A DNA stretch of 64,000 bases from Scleromitrula shiraiana (lineage: Eukaryota; Ascomycota; Leotiomycetes; Helotiales; Sclerotiniaceae): positions 1,302,001 to 1,366,000 of the forward strand of contig JABELC010000012.1 of assembly GCA_028455995.1 (NCBI GenBank), given 5' to 3'. The stretch's first letter is position 1; the number at the start of each line of letters is the position of its first letter. The notes under the pieces are model-generated. The model did not search any database and was not told the DNA's origin. It saw only the letters and a program-made list of their open reading frames with translations. The translations under genes and the position numbers were made by a program. Below are positions 44,900 through 57,477 of this stretch, one piece after another.

Positions 44900-46188
44900 G
44901 TGATTTGGTCTCTTTTTAACTGGATAATTGGTGGAGAGATAGGAAAGAAGTTATGATTGTGATGTTCGATTCGATTCTGTTTTGTTTTGTGTATGATAGA
45001 TTTCTATGCTGGCGTAGTTGTCTTTAGCAAGCGTAGTTATCTTGAGCAAGCGTTTTTGTGCTTATTTGAGATAGTATAAAGATCCCAATTAACGCGTGTT
45101 TATTTCATTAAAACTTTGATTTACAACCTCAGTTTGTCCAGACATATCTCACCGGCTCCTCTAGCCAAATTGTGATCTCACTCCTCGTGCTTGAGAGCGA
45201 GAAAATGTGTTCGTATTGCAGTCGGATGCGTTCGTAGACTTAAAGTTCATTATAGTTATTGCATGTCTGTTAGTAGTGGATACGACACTCTGTACCGTCA
45301 GACGAGCCAACCATATCCAAATTGACACCAAGCGGAGCAAATAGAGATATTTTATAACAAGTATGGTATTTTCAAGTAAATCATATCATATCATCTATTC
45401 ATAAAATCATTAACCAAACAAAAGCAACAAGAAGCGTCAACCCAATTCAAAAATGCACATCTGAAGGAGAGGAAGAAACCAAGATTAGAAAGATAGCAGA
45501 ATGGGCATTGAATATGAAAGAGCTAAAATCAACATAACAAATTGGAAGGAACAGCAACATGGTATTTTAGACAAAGTGAATATAAGACTAGAGAATAAAT
45601 TATATCCCCCTGGGTCTTTCTCTCCGATTTCAATTCCAGTCCTAATTTCCTCCCACCATTCAACTCTCTCCGCATCTAGGAAATTTATATAATAATTCGC
45701 TATACATGCGTATGTATGCGAATTTCTCAATCAATGAATCATCATAATATATAAAAGCAACCAACCCACAACTTTTTTCGATCACCAAACCAAAGAAAAG
45801 AGTAAGAGTAAAATATAAACAAAGAAGAGTAGACACAAGAACCATTCCTCCCAGCCTTCGATATCTATCTATATCGTAGCCCTGACCGACCTCCATTTCT
45901 GACAAAGTGTATAAAAAAGGAAAGCAAAAACCCCAATTGACCCCATCGTAAGATCCATAAGTAAAGAAAATATGCTTTGTAAATAAAAAAATAAAACCTG
46001 TAAATATCCAGTGTTTATCGCTGGAAAATAAAAACATCGCAAAAATGCAATCCATATGCAAGAGCTAAATATGCATCGCATCGCATTGCATTAATCGAGA
46101 AGCAGGGCAGGAAGAAAGAAGAAAAAAGTATTGCCGATCCGATCACTCCGATCCATCATCACCACCACCACACCTCACATTCACCACA
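44900..46188. other. Convergent 3' intergenic region
   Basis: 1.3 kb between the prenylcysteine oxidase and the small basic gene. Hydrophobic Phe/Tyr-rich open frames on the minus strand (45485-46081) come from T/A-rich DNA and have no homology I recognise. Probably 3' UTRs. Confidence 0.45.
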
Positions 46189-46602
46189 TTACGATCTCAC
46201 ACTACCATCCCACTTCATTTCCCTGACAGAAACTCTCGTCCCCTCAGGTTGTTTGCTCTCCCTCACACTCCCCCTTCTCCAATCCATGAAACTCAATCTC
46301 TTGGTCTTAGACATCATCGACGATTTACCCGTCGTGTCTCTCGCAATGGTGGAGACCTTGCTATTGCTATCCTGACTAGACGATTTGCTTCCGCTGTCGC
46401 TTTCGTTGCCAGCCGTGCAGTTCGCCGAGTAGGACGAGTTGTTGGAGTAGGAGTAGGAGGATGTGTTTGCTGAGTAGTATTCTCCGTCAACATAGACGGC
46501 GTCGGATACGAATGTGCTTCTGCGGTTTCGTCTGCGTGTGTAGCGTTTCTCGAGGCGGTACAGTTCGAGCTTTTGGTTGATCATGTCTATAAGGTTTGGC
46601 AT
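46189..46602 (-). CDS. Small Ser-rich basic protein, unrecognised
   Basis: Single exon of 137 residues, ATG at 46602, TAA at 46189. The first 45 residues look conserved-protein-like and strongly basic (INQKLELYRLEKRYTRRRNR), then VSDAVYVDGEYYS. A Ser/Asn/Tyr-rich middle follows, and the C-terminus is basic (KTKRLSFMDWRRGSVRESK and RVSVREMKWDGSVRS). There is no membrane segment or signal peptide. RLSF and RRGS are possible basophilic kinase sites (inference). Real coding is supported by composition and a clean ATG; function is unknown. Confidence 0.68.
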   Translation of the reverse strand: MPNLIDMINQKLELYRLEKRYTRRRNRRSTFVSDAVYVDGEYYSANTSSYSYSNNSSYSANCTAGNESDSGSKSSSQDSNSKVSTIARDTTGKSSMMSKTKRLSFMDWRRGSVRESKQPEGTRVSVREMKWDGSVRS

Positions 46603-47816
46603 GTTGGCGAGAATGTGGTGTGGTGTGGTGGGTAAGACGGGATGAGATGAGCCAAGGTTCAGATGAGGTTTGACTTTGGGCCAAAAGGGTTGGATTGAGA
46701 TTTAAGAAAGTATGTAAATACTTTAAAAATATTCACTACTTCAATGTCGTCCTTCAATGATGAGTAGTTATCATCTATTGTTTGAGAACAAGTGTGGAAT
46801 ATTTTACGAAACTCTCTAGGTCCGGACGAATATTCTCCGTACTATATTCGCTCACGGAAAAAAAAGAAGAGTTGGATGGTGAGATTGAGTAAGTATAGTA
46901 AGTTGATCAATTGAGGATCTGACAAGATTCTGTTTATCTGTATGTATGTGTATCTATGTATGTACTTTGTATGTACTTTGTATGTATATCGAAAAAAGTA
47001 GCATTGTCACGACAAAGAAAAAGAAAAGAACGTCTTTCCAGCCAAGGGGTCCTTAGCGATAAGCCGTCTTGAATCTCGCGCCATTTGAATTTCTTTCGCT
47101 TTTCTTCATTTCCCCTCGCAGAAACTTGGATACTTCTTAGTTAGGGATGCTTCATCCGAAGCACTAGAAATTCAGAATGCTCGGGACTCCATAGAAAACC
47201 ATAAGAAATGCCCCATCTTATGCTGTGAATGGTAGGGATCAGACATGATTAGTTTCTTAGGTGGAATAATCATTTTATCCATAATAGGCTAATACTAGTT
47301 AGGACGTAACTAATTCATCTAAATATTCGTCTAACTTGTTCTAACCATGGGGGTGGAACTTTGAAAATGGAGTATCCAATAATTAGGAGATATTATAAGT
47401 ACAATTGACGGTTGGCACGTTTTCCAAGGTTTCTATGCAGAACCCTCGGATATTTTTCCTTGACAAAAAAGAAAAAGAGCATGGAGTAAAGCGCAGCAAT
47501 TAATTTGTTCAACCAATTTCCTTTCGGGAAGGTCCAAGGCTACAAGCGACTCTATTAAGAAAAGCTGCTGCTTTGTGGAACACCGTAGATTGTTTATTTC
47601 GTAGCATTAAACATATGGAGTTTAAATCTGCTTTGACGAGCAATGCATGGTGGCTGAGAAGTGGGCTGTTAATCGTGTCAATCATCCAGTATTAATCTAG
47701 ACGATGTCCTGGCTTAAGCATTAACTTATCCTCAAATTTCCCAACAGGATTCCCCTGCAGCAGTTATGCATCTCGCCCATTCTAGACAATTGCTTATCGA
47801 TCAAAACTTATCTTCT
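46603..47816. other. Intergenic region, no gene seen
   Basis: 1.2 kb with TATG/TTTG repeats near 46938-46990. It holds the promoter of the small basic gene at its left and the ATM1 3' flank at its right. Confidence 0.45.
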
Positions 47817-49993
47817 TTACTTCTCTGCGGTTTCGACTGCATCTTCACCCTCTTTATCTTCTGGTGTCTCGGCGAATAGAGTTTCTTGTGCTACAATAAA
47901 AGTAAGAAAGGATGCATGATAAAGAAAAGGTAATGCTTACCACTCCAAAGTTCGGAGTATACCCCACCAGTATCAATCAACTCGCGATGTGTCCCACTTT
48001 CTGCTACACTTCCCTCCTTTAGAACTATGATCTTATCGCTGTCGAAGATCGTTCGAAGCCTGTGAGCAACAAAAACGCTAGTTCTAGACTTCTCTTTTAA
48101 TATGCTATTTATGTTTTGCATAAGTGCCTGTTCAGTATGTGTATCCAATGCAGACGTTGCCTCATCGAAGAAAAGTAGAGGGGGATTTTTCAGGATCAAC
48201 CTCGATACTGCTAGTCGTTGCTTCTCGCCTCCAGAAATCATTGTGCCTCGCTCACCAACCTTTGTCTTGTATCCATCTGGGAGTGACTCAATGATGCTAT
48301 GAATTTTCGCACGTTTTGCGGCTTCCATCACCATCTCCTCTGAGGCTTCAATGTTTCCATATCTGATGTTGTGTTCAATGGAGTCATTGAACAACGGTGT
48401 TTCTTGAGGAACCACCCCAATGGCCTTCCTTAGTGATTCAAGGCTTACTTCTCGGATATCCTGACCATCAATAAGGATTCTTCCTTCCTGGACATCATAG
48501 AACCGAAACAAGAGTCGAAGCACCGTTGATTTTCCGCAACCACTGGGACCAACGATAGCAATTTTCTTGCCAGCAGGCATAGTGAGACTGAGATTCCTTA
48601 GGATGGGACGATCTGGATGGTAGCCAAATGTCACGTTCTCAAATGTAATCTCGCCTCCCTTGGTAAGCTGTAAAGCCTTGGCATTCGGAGGCTCAGTGAT
48701 AGTTACATTAAGTTTCTGTAGGCTGAAAAGTGTCTCCATATCCAACAAGGCTTGTCGAAGCTCACGATAGACTGATCCTAAGAAGTTCAATGGAACTGAA
48801 AGTTGGAAAAGTAATTGATTGACCATTACAAGGTCACCAACAGTCAAGCTACCTGTAGCCACACCATCGGCTGCAAAGTACATCATGGCAGTCAACGCGG
48901 TCGAGAAAATTATATTCTGACCACTGTTAAGGAATGCTAGAGATGTTGCAACCTTGATTGAAGAGTTCTCGTAATCCTTAAGTGCTTTGTCGTATTTGGC
49001 AACCTCGTACTTCTCATTGTTAAAGTACTTAACTGCTTCGTAGTTAATTAAGGAATCTACAGCAACTGTGGAAGCTTTATTATCTGCCGCATTAGCTCCT
49101 CTTCGAAACTTAGTTCTCCAAGAAGTAGTTAATATTGTGAACGCTGTATATGAGATCATAGTCGCAGCTGTGATAGCTGCGAACTTGGCGCCATATTGAT
49201 ATGTCAAGATGCCGCATACCATTGAGATCTCCAATGCAATTGGAAAGATGTGGAAAACCATAGCGCTGAGCAGGAAACTGATTCCCTTTGTGCCACGCTC
49301 AATGGCCCGGGTCAATCCACCCGTCTGCTTTGAAAGATGGAAGTTCAAATCAAGTCTTAACAGGTGGTCGAAAACATTACAAGCTACTCGCCTGATAGCC
49401 TTCTGGGAAACACTAGCAAATACTGCATTCCGTACTTCTTGGAAGACAGTTGCTCCAATTCGAGTGACACCATATGCCAATATCATAGATCCAGCCACTG
49501 TTGTTGCAGTGCCCCCGAGAGCCACGAAATCCACATTCATTGCATCGACGATACTTTTGAAGTAAAACGGGATCTGAACATTTAGTAATTTGGCACCCAC
49601 CAACAAAGCTACAGATAATCCCACTCGAGTTCTAGTCCCCAAATCATCCTTTGGCCAAAGATACCGTGACATTTCCTTGATGATTGCCCAATCTGCCTTC
49701 CGCTGTTCTTGGGTCGTCTTATCATCCAAAGCCAGGGGGTCTTTTCGGGTAGTCGCACTTGTAGCTGGGAAGGTTTTCTGTGCTGCATCTACCTTCGTGC
49801 TGGGTATACCTGCGGCTTTCGAAACTTCCTTCCCCTGCTTTTGAATGCTTCTGGGGTCATCTTTGTATGATCGATTTGTAGTTATGAAAACCCGTAAGCC
49901 TATTCCTGGTCGTGCCCATATTTGCTGTCGAAGTGAAGCCTTTACTAGCATGCAAGAAGCTCCATGGAAGCTCCTAAAGCTCCCAAAGCTCAT
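47817..49993 (-). CDS. ATM1: Mitochondrial ABC transporter Atm1 (Fe/S cluster export)
   Basis: Inner-membrane half-transporter that exports a sulfur/glutathione compound needed for cytosolic Fe/S protein assembly. Exons 47941-49993 and 47817-47890 join in phase to 708 residues. Residues 1-45 make a mitochondrial presequence (MLVKASLRQQIWARPGIGLR). The membrane domain (about 115-420) carries RVGLSVALLVGAKLLNVQIP and FSTALTAMMYFAADG. The family GSH-pocket region reads NLNFHLSKQTGGLTRAIERG apart from a first Asp variant (LDLNFHL). The nucleotide-binding domain has Walker A GPSGCGKST (~481), signature SGGEKQR (~586), Walker B LLFFDEATSALD (~603) and the switch His in VFVAHRL. The last exon adds an acidic tail ending GEDAVETAEK. 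Divergent from AIM24. Confidence 0.97.
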
Positions 49994-50360
49994 CTTGCCT
50001 ACTTTCTGTGTGCGGGACCCCCATGAAAGCCCCAGCTATCGATAAGAAATAAGCCAACACCTTGCTTGAATATACTCCGCAAATGTTCTGAATACGAATC
50101 AAGATCAAGTGGCAGTTTGAATGATATTAAATAGTGAAATTGACTTTATTTATGAGTAGAAATAAAATCAAGAAGTGCAAACAAAGCTCTAAGAATTTAT
50201 TTGAATGCATTTGGGGGGATTCATTCAATTACGCCATTTTGAAGCCTCGTCTCGCCTAACGGCAAGGCAAAGAAAATTGGACTTTGCACCTGCTTGTGTC
50301 CGACAAGCAAGCTCACACCCACCACTTCTCTTTGATAATCATCAAAAAATAAGAGCAGCT
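49994..50360. promoter_or_regulatory. Divergent promoter of ATM1 and AIM24
   Basis: 367 bp between the start codons of two nucleus-encoded mitochondrial genes. An in-frame ATG at 50205 could start a longer AIM24, which would shorten the shared region to 211 bp. No known binding site is identified by eye. Confidence 0.55.
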
Positions 50361-51622
50361 ATGATCGGTCGATCAATAGGCCGCGCTGCTCGTGGGGCTC
50401 GGCAGCTTCAGCCTTTGGCAATCAATCCTGCGGGAAGTCGGGCTCTTCGAATTGGTGCATCTTCAAATATCGAAACCCCTCTTGATGGTGATATCTTGAG
50501 CAAGGCGCTCGACTCTACAGATCCCGCCGGTAGGTCTTTTCTGATGAATGTTTCTTCGGCGATCCACATGCTAAGATGCGTTTCGTAGATGCGCGATTCG
50601 AAGTCATTGGTGCCCCATATTCTCTTCTATCAGTCTCATTATCCGCATCACAAACATTATACACAAGGAGGGGTACATTAGTTGGTGTTAGTGGGAAGGC
50701 AGAAAATGTCAGCAATAATTGGGAGTCTTGATTTGAACGAATGGCTTGCTGATATGTTGGGTAGGCCCAATCGACATTATCTATCCTTGAGCCCTTTCGA
50801 CGAGCCGCGTTAGGCATTCCTTTCCTATATCAGAAGATATCCTCGACAAGTCCTATAAAAGCTTTAATATCTACGAAATCCCCAATTACATCTATGGAAG
50901 TGTTGCATCTTGATGGACGAGAAGATTGGATGGTGGCGCAACGTAATGCTTTACTTGCATGGACTGGTCATAGATTATCAGTCTCGCCTCGCATGAACAG
51001 AAGCATGAGCGTAGCTCACTGGGGTAATACCCAGGTCACAGGAAGAGGGTTGGTAGCTTTGGCAGGTCCTGGACGTATCTACGAAGTAACACTGAAAGCT
51101 GGAGAGGAATTTGTTGCACACCCGGGCAACGTTGTCGCATACACAATGACGCAAAATCCACCATTGCCATACAGGTTAAAGGCTTCAATTCTCAAACTTC
51201 AGGTACCAAGCTTAGGATTCAGCAAGCTGTTACCGGATATCAAATTTTTCAGAGTCATGCAACAAACTGATTCTTGGAAGTTAATAAAGAGAGTTCTGTT
51301 TACTTTGAGGACGGCAATGAGAAGAACGATCTGGGGTGATCGACTATTTCTACAATTTCAAGGTCCAACTACCATACTGATGTCCACAAGAGCATCACGA
51401 ATTAGTGACGTTTTAACCACTAGAGACATCAACGAAATAGCTGATGCGCCTCCTGGGGCTGTACTCGACGCCGTCACCCTTGCAAAGGAACCAAAACCAG
51501 ACCCAATAGCGAGCAAAAAGCAAATATTAGATGGCCCCACAGGATTTCATTTCGCGGAAGTGAAGAAGGATGGAAAAGTGGAGTTTGAGGATGCATCAGA
51601 TATAAAATCTACCGGACGGTAA
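50361..51622 (+). CDS. AIM24: Mitochondrial biogenesis protein Aim24
   Basis: Inner-membrane-associated protein linked in yeast to MICOS integrity and respiratory-chain assembly. Exons 50361-50529, 50589-50707 and 50765-51622 join in phase to 381 residues. The N-terminus is a basic presequence (MIGRSIGRAARGARQLQPLA). The AIM24 domain starts ARFEVIGAPYSLLSVSLSAS with TRRGTLVGVSGKAEN, and continues SVAHWGNTQVTGRGLVALAG, GPGRIYEV and LKAGEEFVAHPGNVVAY. A late segment reads GDRLFLQFQGPTTILMSTRA. Intron 2 uses a GTCAGC donor. An upstream in-frame ATG at 50205 would add 52 residues; the nearer ATG is preferred because its N-terminus already looks like a targeting sequence. Confidence 0.93.
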
Positions 51623-52751
51623 TAAGGGATGAAGATGTACCATTAAAATTATCAAAGCATGTATGAGTAGATACCTATTTGACAGGTTCGGAAAATGAAA
51701 ACGAATAACAAGGAAAATCTCAGCTTGGGGTTTGGCATATAAGTGGAATTCATTTATGATTTCCACAACTATCTTTCCCCTAAGAGCCATACCCTCCTGA
51801 TGGTGATATTATCCAGAAAATGAAAGTCTCATTAAGTTTCGCAAGGTCGAATATCTCACGGGGTTCTAGAAAGCAAAGTATAGGCGCAAAAAATGTCTAC
51901 TAAAAAATAATCGTCGGACCTAGCTTAACCTCCATAAAGAGACTTCGCCCTTCCGTCAACGCAAACAAAATATCCCCAACAAACGAGTTTATCCCCTAAC
52001 TCAAAAATCCATATAAAATATTCAATTTTTATTCAAACATTGATAAATTTTAGTTTTTTAATAAATTTAAAATTAAAACATAAAAATCAAAATTGATTCT
52101 TTAAAATCAATTTATTATAAATCTAAAATTTTTAAATTTTAAAATTATTCATAAAAAAACGATTTCAAGTTTCTTAACCAAACATATATTAATTTTATTA
52201 AAGAACAACTCGCTTGTCGAGAACATCTTGCTTGCACCGACAGAAAGGTAAAATCCCTTCATGGAAATTAAACTAGATCCAACGATTAGTTTTCCCAATC
52301 CCAATAAAACACACCATCGGCCAGGCCTTCCTTGTTGCCATAGCTCCCCCATCTACATTCACTTGTCCCCAAAGAATTTCCTGATATCACTAATGCATCT
52401 CGCTAAAGGCCAGCATCCATCTGATCTTTAGATGAACATTCCCATGTATGGTCACAATTCAATGGTTATAAGATATTTGTATTCATCCTCCTTCCTGTAT
52501 TCTCTAAAAGGAAACTTGGGGGTTATAACTTTTAGTGGATATACTTCTTAGGTGGCTGATAGATTCTACTTCCCACCACGCTCGAAATTCACTCATTACC
52601 CATGAGGGTTCATATCTTCGAATCCATCTTCCTGTTATCAGTTCTCTTGACTGATTGGTATTATGAAATTCCCAGTAAATTACAATACCCAACGCCGCGC
52701 TATGGTTTAAAAGCACATCACAATAACCTTCCCCTAAAATTGTAGTAATTT
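51623..52751. other. Convergent 3' intergenic region, AT-rich core
   Basis: 1.1 kb between the AIM24 and POM152 stop codons. 52010-52200 is extremely AT-rich with AAATTTTAAA-type inverted sequence. No gene seen. Confidence 0.45.
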
Positions 52752-55700
52752 CTATCCACTCTTTCTATCCACTTTCTGCGTAGAGAACGAGCAAAATTGA
52801 TCCTTGATCGCTACTACTTCGTATGTGCCCTCCTGCGAAGACCGAATCGTCTTACTATGTTCGTAAGATGTCTCATGTCTTGTTTCTAAAACATGCGATT
52901 TCTGGCCCTTCTTCGCATTTGTACTCCTTGTGTATGTGAATTCAAAAGGCGGTGTCCCCCAGAATTCGAAAAGAATTTCTGCCTGTCCTCCTTCATGAAT
53001 ATCAACCTCAACCTGCCTGCCCTTGCTGAGCTTAACGCTAGGCATTTCATGAATGATTTTTGTGATTTCGGTCTTTGCTTTGCATTCGCTGGACTTATCC
53101 GAAACAGCAGTAATAGTGAAATTGCCTGGCTTTTCGGCGATACGTCTGAAACTAGTATTTGGCGATTTTGCTTTCCTTTGCACGTTCTCAAATGTATAGT
53201 AAATTTCGAAAGGTGCTGTTCCTGACAAAGTATATCCAATTCGTTCTCCGACGCAATAATCCGTACGAGAATCCAAAGGATAGATAGTTGGAACGTCGTA
53301 GACTTGTACCTGAACATGAGGCGCTCCGTACTCAGTCTTCTGCTGGCATCCTCTCGAATCACGAATCTTCCGCACGCTGACTTGGTGAATCCCTAAAGAT
53401 AAAACACGATGTGGGATCCTAAAGTCATAGTGGTTGGAATCTATGTTGGCAATCTTCACCGTTTCAGGCCGAGAACTGCTTTGATGTTTAATATCAATCT
53501 CAAGTTGGAAAGGAGGAACACCTTCCAGCTTGATTGGGATAACTTCATCTCCAGCAAGCTCTTCTTTACAGTATTTATAAGATTGCCCTGGTTTGAAGAA
53601 CTGGGCAGCCGGCTTCCTGTTAACCTTCTGCTCAACGATGAGTGGTGAGAATTTCTTCGAGTCATGATCATAAAGATTATCAGAAAGCTCAGAAAACTTG
53701 TACTCGTAAGATCCAGGCTTGATTGTGTCCATAGCAACCGTAGAAAGACCGAGACCTGCATCGAACTCCTTGTTACTGATAGATGCTGAACCTTGGTCGG
53801 GTTTATGGCGAACTTGATATTTGACATGGTATGGTGGAGAGCCTAGTAATAGTATTAGTGTGCATATATGATTGAGAAATAATGGCTGACTTACCGATAA
53901 TATTAACTTCCATTGCATCAATATCACCTTCACAAACCTCATGCTTCAAATATTTCGCTCCATCAAATTTCAAGGCAGAACTATCTGCAAGGGTGATTTG
54001 TGGTCTAGGAAGCCAACCAACCTCGAAGCGAGATGCTTTAGGGTCGATAGTTCCGGGACATTGGTTGTCAGACACATCGAGAAGTTCATATGTGCCGCGA
54101 AGGTCTACCTTGACAACATCGTTGTTCGACTTGGCTGTCTTCTCCAGAATCGTGTTAGATGGATCATTCAAGTTGCGGTATTTGATAGTGAAAGGTGCTT
54201 GTCCAGTCAAGCGGAGAGGCAATGGAACATTTGTGCCATCGATTGTCATGATTTTGTGCTTGCCGTCCAAGTGGCCAAACGCAACTCTAGGTCGTTGATG
54301 TCGGACCATAAACTTGACTTCATCATTGAGGAATATTTTGCAGCCCGTCTTGTCCTGAATACTTGCAAGAGCGAGAGAATATTCACCGCCATTGACTAGA
54401 GGATCTGTTTTAATCTTGTAGTTGTAGCTGTCAATGCCTGCGACCTTTTGTTTCCTGCGTCTACCATCATGAACAATTTCAAACTCCAAGGTGAAAGGTG
54501 GCTCCCCAGAGAGTTCGACATCCATTTCCACAGGCTCTTCAATGCAAGCATCGATATTACCTGCTGGCCGTTGAAGGTAAGCAGAAGCCGGTGGCTTCAC
54601 ATCCTGCTCCAAAACCAAGTCACTACCGAGACTGTGTGCCTTATACACAGCATCATCAACGGAAGTGAAGTGGTATTTGAAATGACCAGCATCTCGGGGT
54701 TTGAGCTCCAATTGGTGTCGTAAGCCAGGCACTTTCACAGATTCTAATCTGGTACTGCCCCTTGAGGTGATACTATACCTAACAACAAATGGAGGAGTAC
54801 CGATTAGGTCAAGATCAACAAGCAAGCCGATAGAATTGCCGGCACATTTATCGTTGATATTCTCGGCGCTTATTGATAATTGTGGTGAAGGTGGATTTAG
54901 CAGCAAGCAAGATGAGGGTTCCCTAACTTCCCCTTCACAGAATTTGCTTTTCACACTAACAAGAGTGTAAAGACCCGGCTCGCCAATTTCTGGGGACTCG
55001 TTTGCGTTGCGAGCATGATAATTTTTGGTAATCGCTTCGTTCCCATGGTCTCCGGATGCCGTCAGGGTGTCCAGGGGGGAGAACTTCCATATCAGAGTGT
55101 GGGAAGTGTCATCGTTCGGAGTTCGACCAGGCGATGAATATTTGACGGGAAGGTTGGTTTTTTTCCCACTAGCTACCATCAGTGGATCCCTAGAATCGCA
55201 TCCATCCAGTCTTGCAAGTGGTCGCTCATGGACTGTGAAACTCTGCTCCATATGAGTGTTTTTGGGGTAAATATGCTCCCCATCTTCACCAATCAGCGTA
55301 AAATTGGCAATGTTACCAGTCGCATCGTGAATTTCATTAATTGAGTATAACCATGGTCCACTAGGAGTCATAGATTCATTCAATGGAATGATGACTTTTT
55401 GCGGTCGAGCCCATGAAACATCTTGATTTCCGAGTGTGACTAAAGTACTAGGGCGCTTGACTCCTAAAAGAGGCGAGGCAAAATTTTCTGGTTGGTTACT
55501 CTGGAAATGGAAACTTCGATCCTTGTCGTTGATGGTACGACTGTAGACAATTTTCAGTGGAGCCGTCCCCTCAAGCTCAATAGTCAGATCAGACAGGTCC
55601 CCTAAGCATTTATCCGAAGCAGTAGACTTGATTACTGCTTTAGGACATCTAACAACAAGAGTATCGGACATCCTTCGTTGCACTTGTAGTTTCGACTGAT

Positions 55701-56632
55701 CGATGATTTTATGGAGCCTGTAAAGCCCTGGCTTCTTCACGACATATTCCAGTGTGTAGACATTTGGCTCATCATCCACTCTCCGGATTTCCTTCAATTC
55801 TTTCCTCTTCAGCTCGATTGTCTCATTTGTATTGGTGTCGAAATCAAAGCGAAGTAGCTCAATGGAGATGGGTTTGGTCTGGTTGAAATGCATGGGAATT
55901 TTGACGGAAGGGTGGCTACTATCTAGACAAAACGGTAACCCATCGGGATTCAAAGTTGCAGAACTGTATATGATTAGCATTGAAAAACACTGAGTAGTTC
56001 CATGACCTACCCCTCTGGTAATATGTTAATGATCTGTTTACCCATAATCAAGGAAGAGTTATGTAGAATGCTGGCAGGGCGAACATTGTTCTCGGAGATT
56101 GATAATTCCCTATCGAAAAAGGTTTTGGTGAAAACTAATAGCCATGCTTGAAACGGGAGCTTCAGACAGTTAGCCAAAGCATCCTAGAGGTGTATAGCAT
56201 GCAACTTACTCCAATCCTAAACATTAACATTCCATCAAATATAGCATGGACAATAAAAGCTGTATGAGACGTTGCTGGTGACCATTCCAGCCAAGGTATC
56301 CTAAGTTTCGGCACCCAGTATAGGAATATGGCATCGATGATTGCCCACTTCAAGAATAGCCAAAAAGATTCCGTCTCCTCCTCCATGAGCAACCACCAGT
56401 CGTATAAACGCCATGCAAGAAGTAAACCATATAAAAGTGCAGCATACATGCGCTGGCTTGGGGCATCAATGAATTCGACTGGTATCAGTGGAGCGTCAGA
56501 TTCTGTCGTGGAAGTTGAACCCGATCCTGTAGGTATGTCCCTTAAAGGAGATGTCATTCTAGTTGATGGATTACGTTGGCCACTCCCCGGAGTTGGGGGG
56601 AAGCCCGAACGCATTCTTGGAGTTCCATTCAT
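52752..56632 (-). CDS. POM152: Nuclear pore membrane glycoprotein Pom152
   Basis: Membrane-ring nucleoporin that anchors the pore in the nuclear envelope. Exons 56210-56632, 56011-56159, 53895-55963 and 52752-53842 join in phase to 1243 residues. The cytoplasmic N-terminus is Pro/Ser-rich (RMRSGFPPTPGSGQRNP). Three hydrophobic stretches follow (MYAALLYGLLLAWRLYDWW; FLKWAIIDAIFLYWVPKL; FIVHAIFDGMLMFRI). The rest is lumenal, made of repeated Ig-like units, each with a variant of GxxPFxxxY (GTPPFVVRYSI, GEPPFTLEFEI, GQAPFTIKYRN, GSPPYHVKYQV, GVPPFQLEIDI, GTAPFEIYYTF, GTPPFEFTYTR). This count of at least seven to nine repeats is typical. The early lumenal sequence ASILHNSSLIMGKQIINILP is a family hallmark. 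Intron 1 is only 50 bp. Confidence 0.95.
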
Positions 56633-57477
56633 CTTTTTGGATTTCCTTCTACAATCATTGCATTTTCTAAACTTTGTTAAAAAAAGTCCTTCAGGGCAGT
56701 GGATCGTGGCAAGCTGTGCTGTGGGGAATAAGGCGAGAGAAGGATAGAGATCCACCAGAGAAATGATTCGAAGATTCGAAGAGAAGCAAGAAAGACGTTG
56801 TATCGTATATCGTATCGAATCGAATCGTCACAGCTGTAGATTCTTCTCAACCCCAAAAGTTTTGCCTGGTCGCGACGCGTTCTGCCTTTAAAATGGTACC
56901 TCCAATATACCTAGCGGGCCTAGGTAAATAATAAATAAATACGAATTTTTGTTATTTTCCAAGAAGTGAAGCTTGGACCACGTATATTTTAACTAGACCG
57001 ACCGTTAAATAATACCATAATTATTATACCTCAAGCCTGGCACTACATCATTCCATATGTTCAGATATTTGATATAGGTGAAATCATAGTACAATTCAAA
57101 TGGGAGGTAAGAGAACATATATTTAGGAAACAATGAATAGCCTGAGCATTTTATAAGAATTTAGAAGTATAAAAGTATTTCAAACTACTGTATGACTACC
57201 TATTCTTTGTCTCTCTTTCCTTGGAACATCTTTCGCACTGTATTAGTAAGTGTATAACACTTCGTACTACAACTATTTACTTCCAAGATTACCACCATCA
57301 ATCGACACATCTTTAAATTCACCCCTATTTCCACTTTGTTTTTGATTCTCCCCCCCCCCCCCCCCATCTTGTATACAACAATTTCCCACTCGCCTTTATC
57401 TTTGTGTTAATCGATCTTTTCATAACCGTTTCTTGGCTGGGGAACTTGCTATCCTATCTTGCTTCGGTTATTGCGAG
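56633..57477. other. Promoter region between POM152 and the UCH gene
   Basis: 845 bp between opposed genes. Contains TATCGTATCGAATC-type repeats near 56799-56826 and a run of 16 C at 57350-57365, about 110 bp before the UCH start. No gene seen. Confidence 0.5.
57350..57365. repeat. Homopolymer C tract (16 C)
   Basis: Uninterrupted C run in the leader or promoter of the UCH gene. Length is prone to sequencing error. Confidence 0.85.

Noticed and set aside
45485..46081. Hydrophobic minus-strand frames resembling a membrane protein
   Set aside because: Phe/Tyr/Leu richness comes from T/A-rich DNA; likely 3' UTR of the small basic gene.
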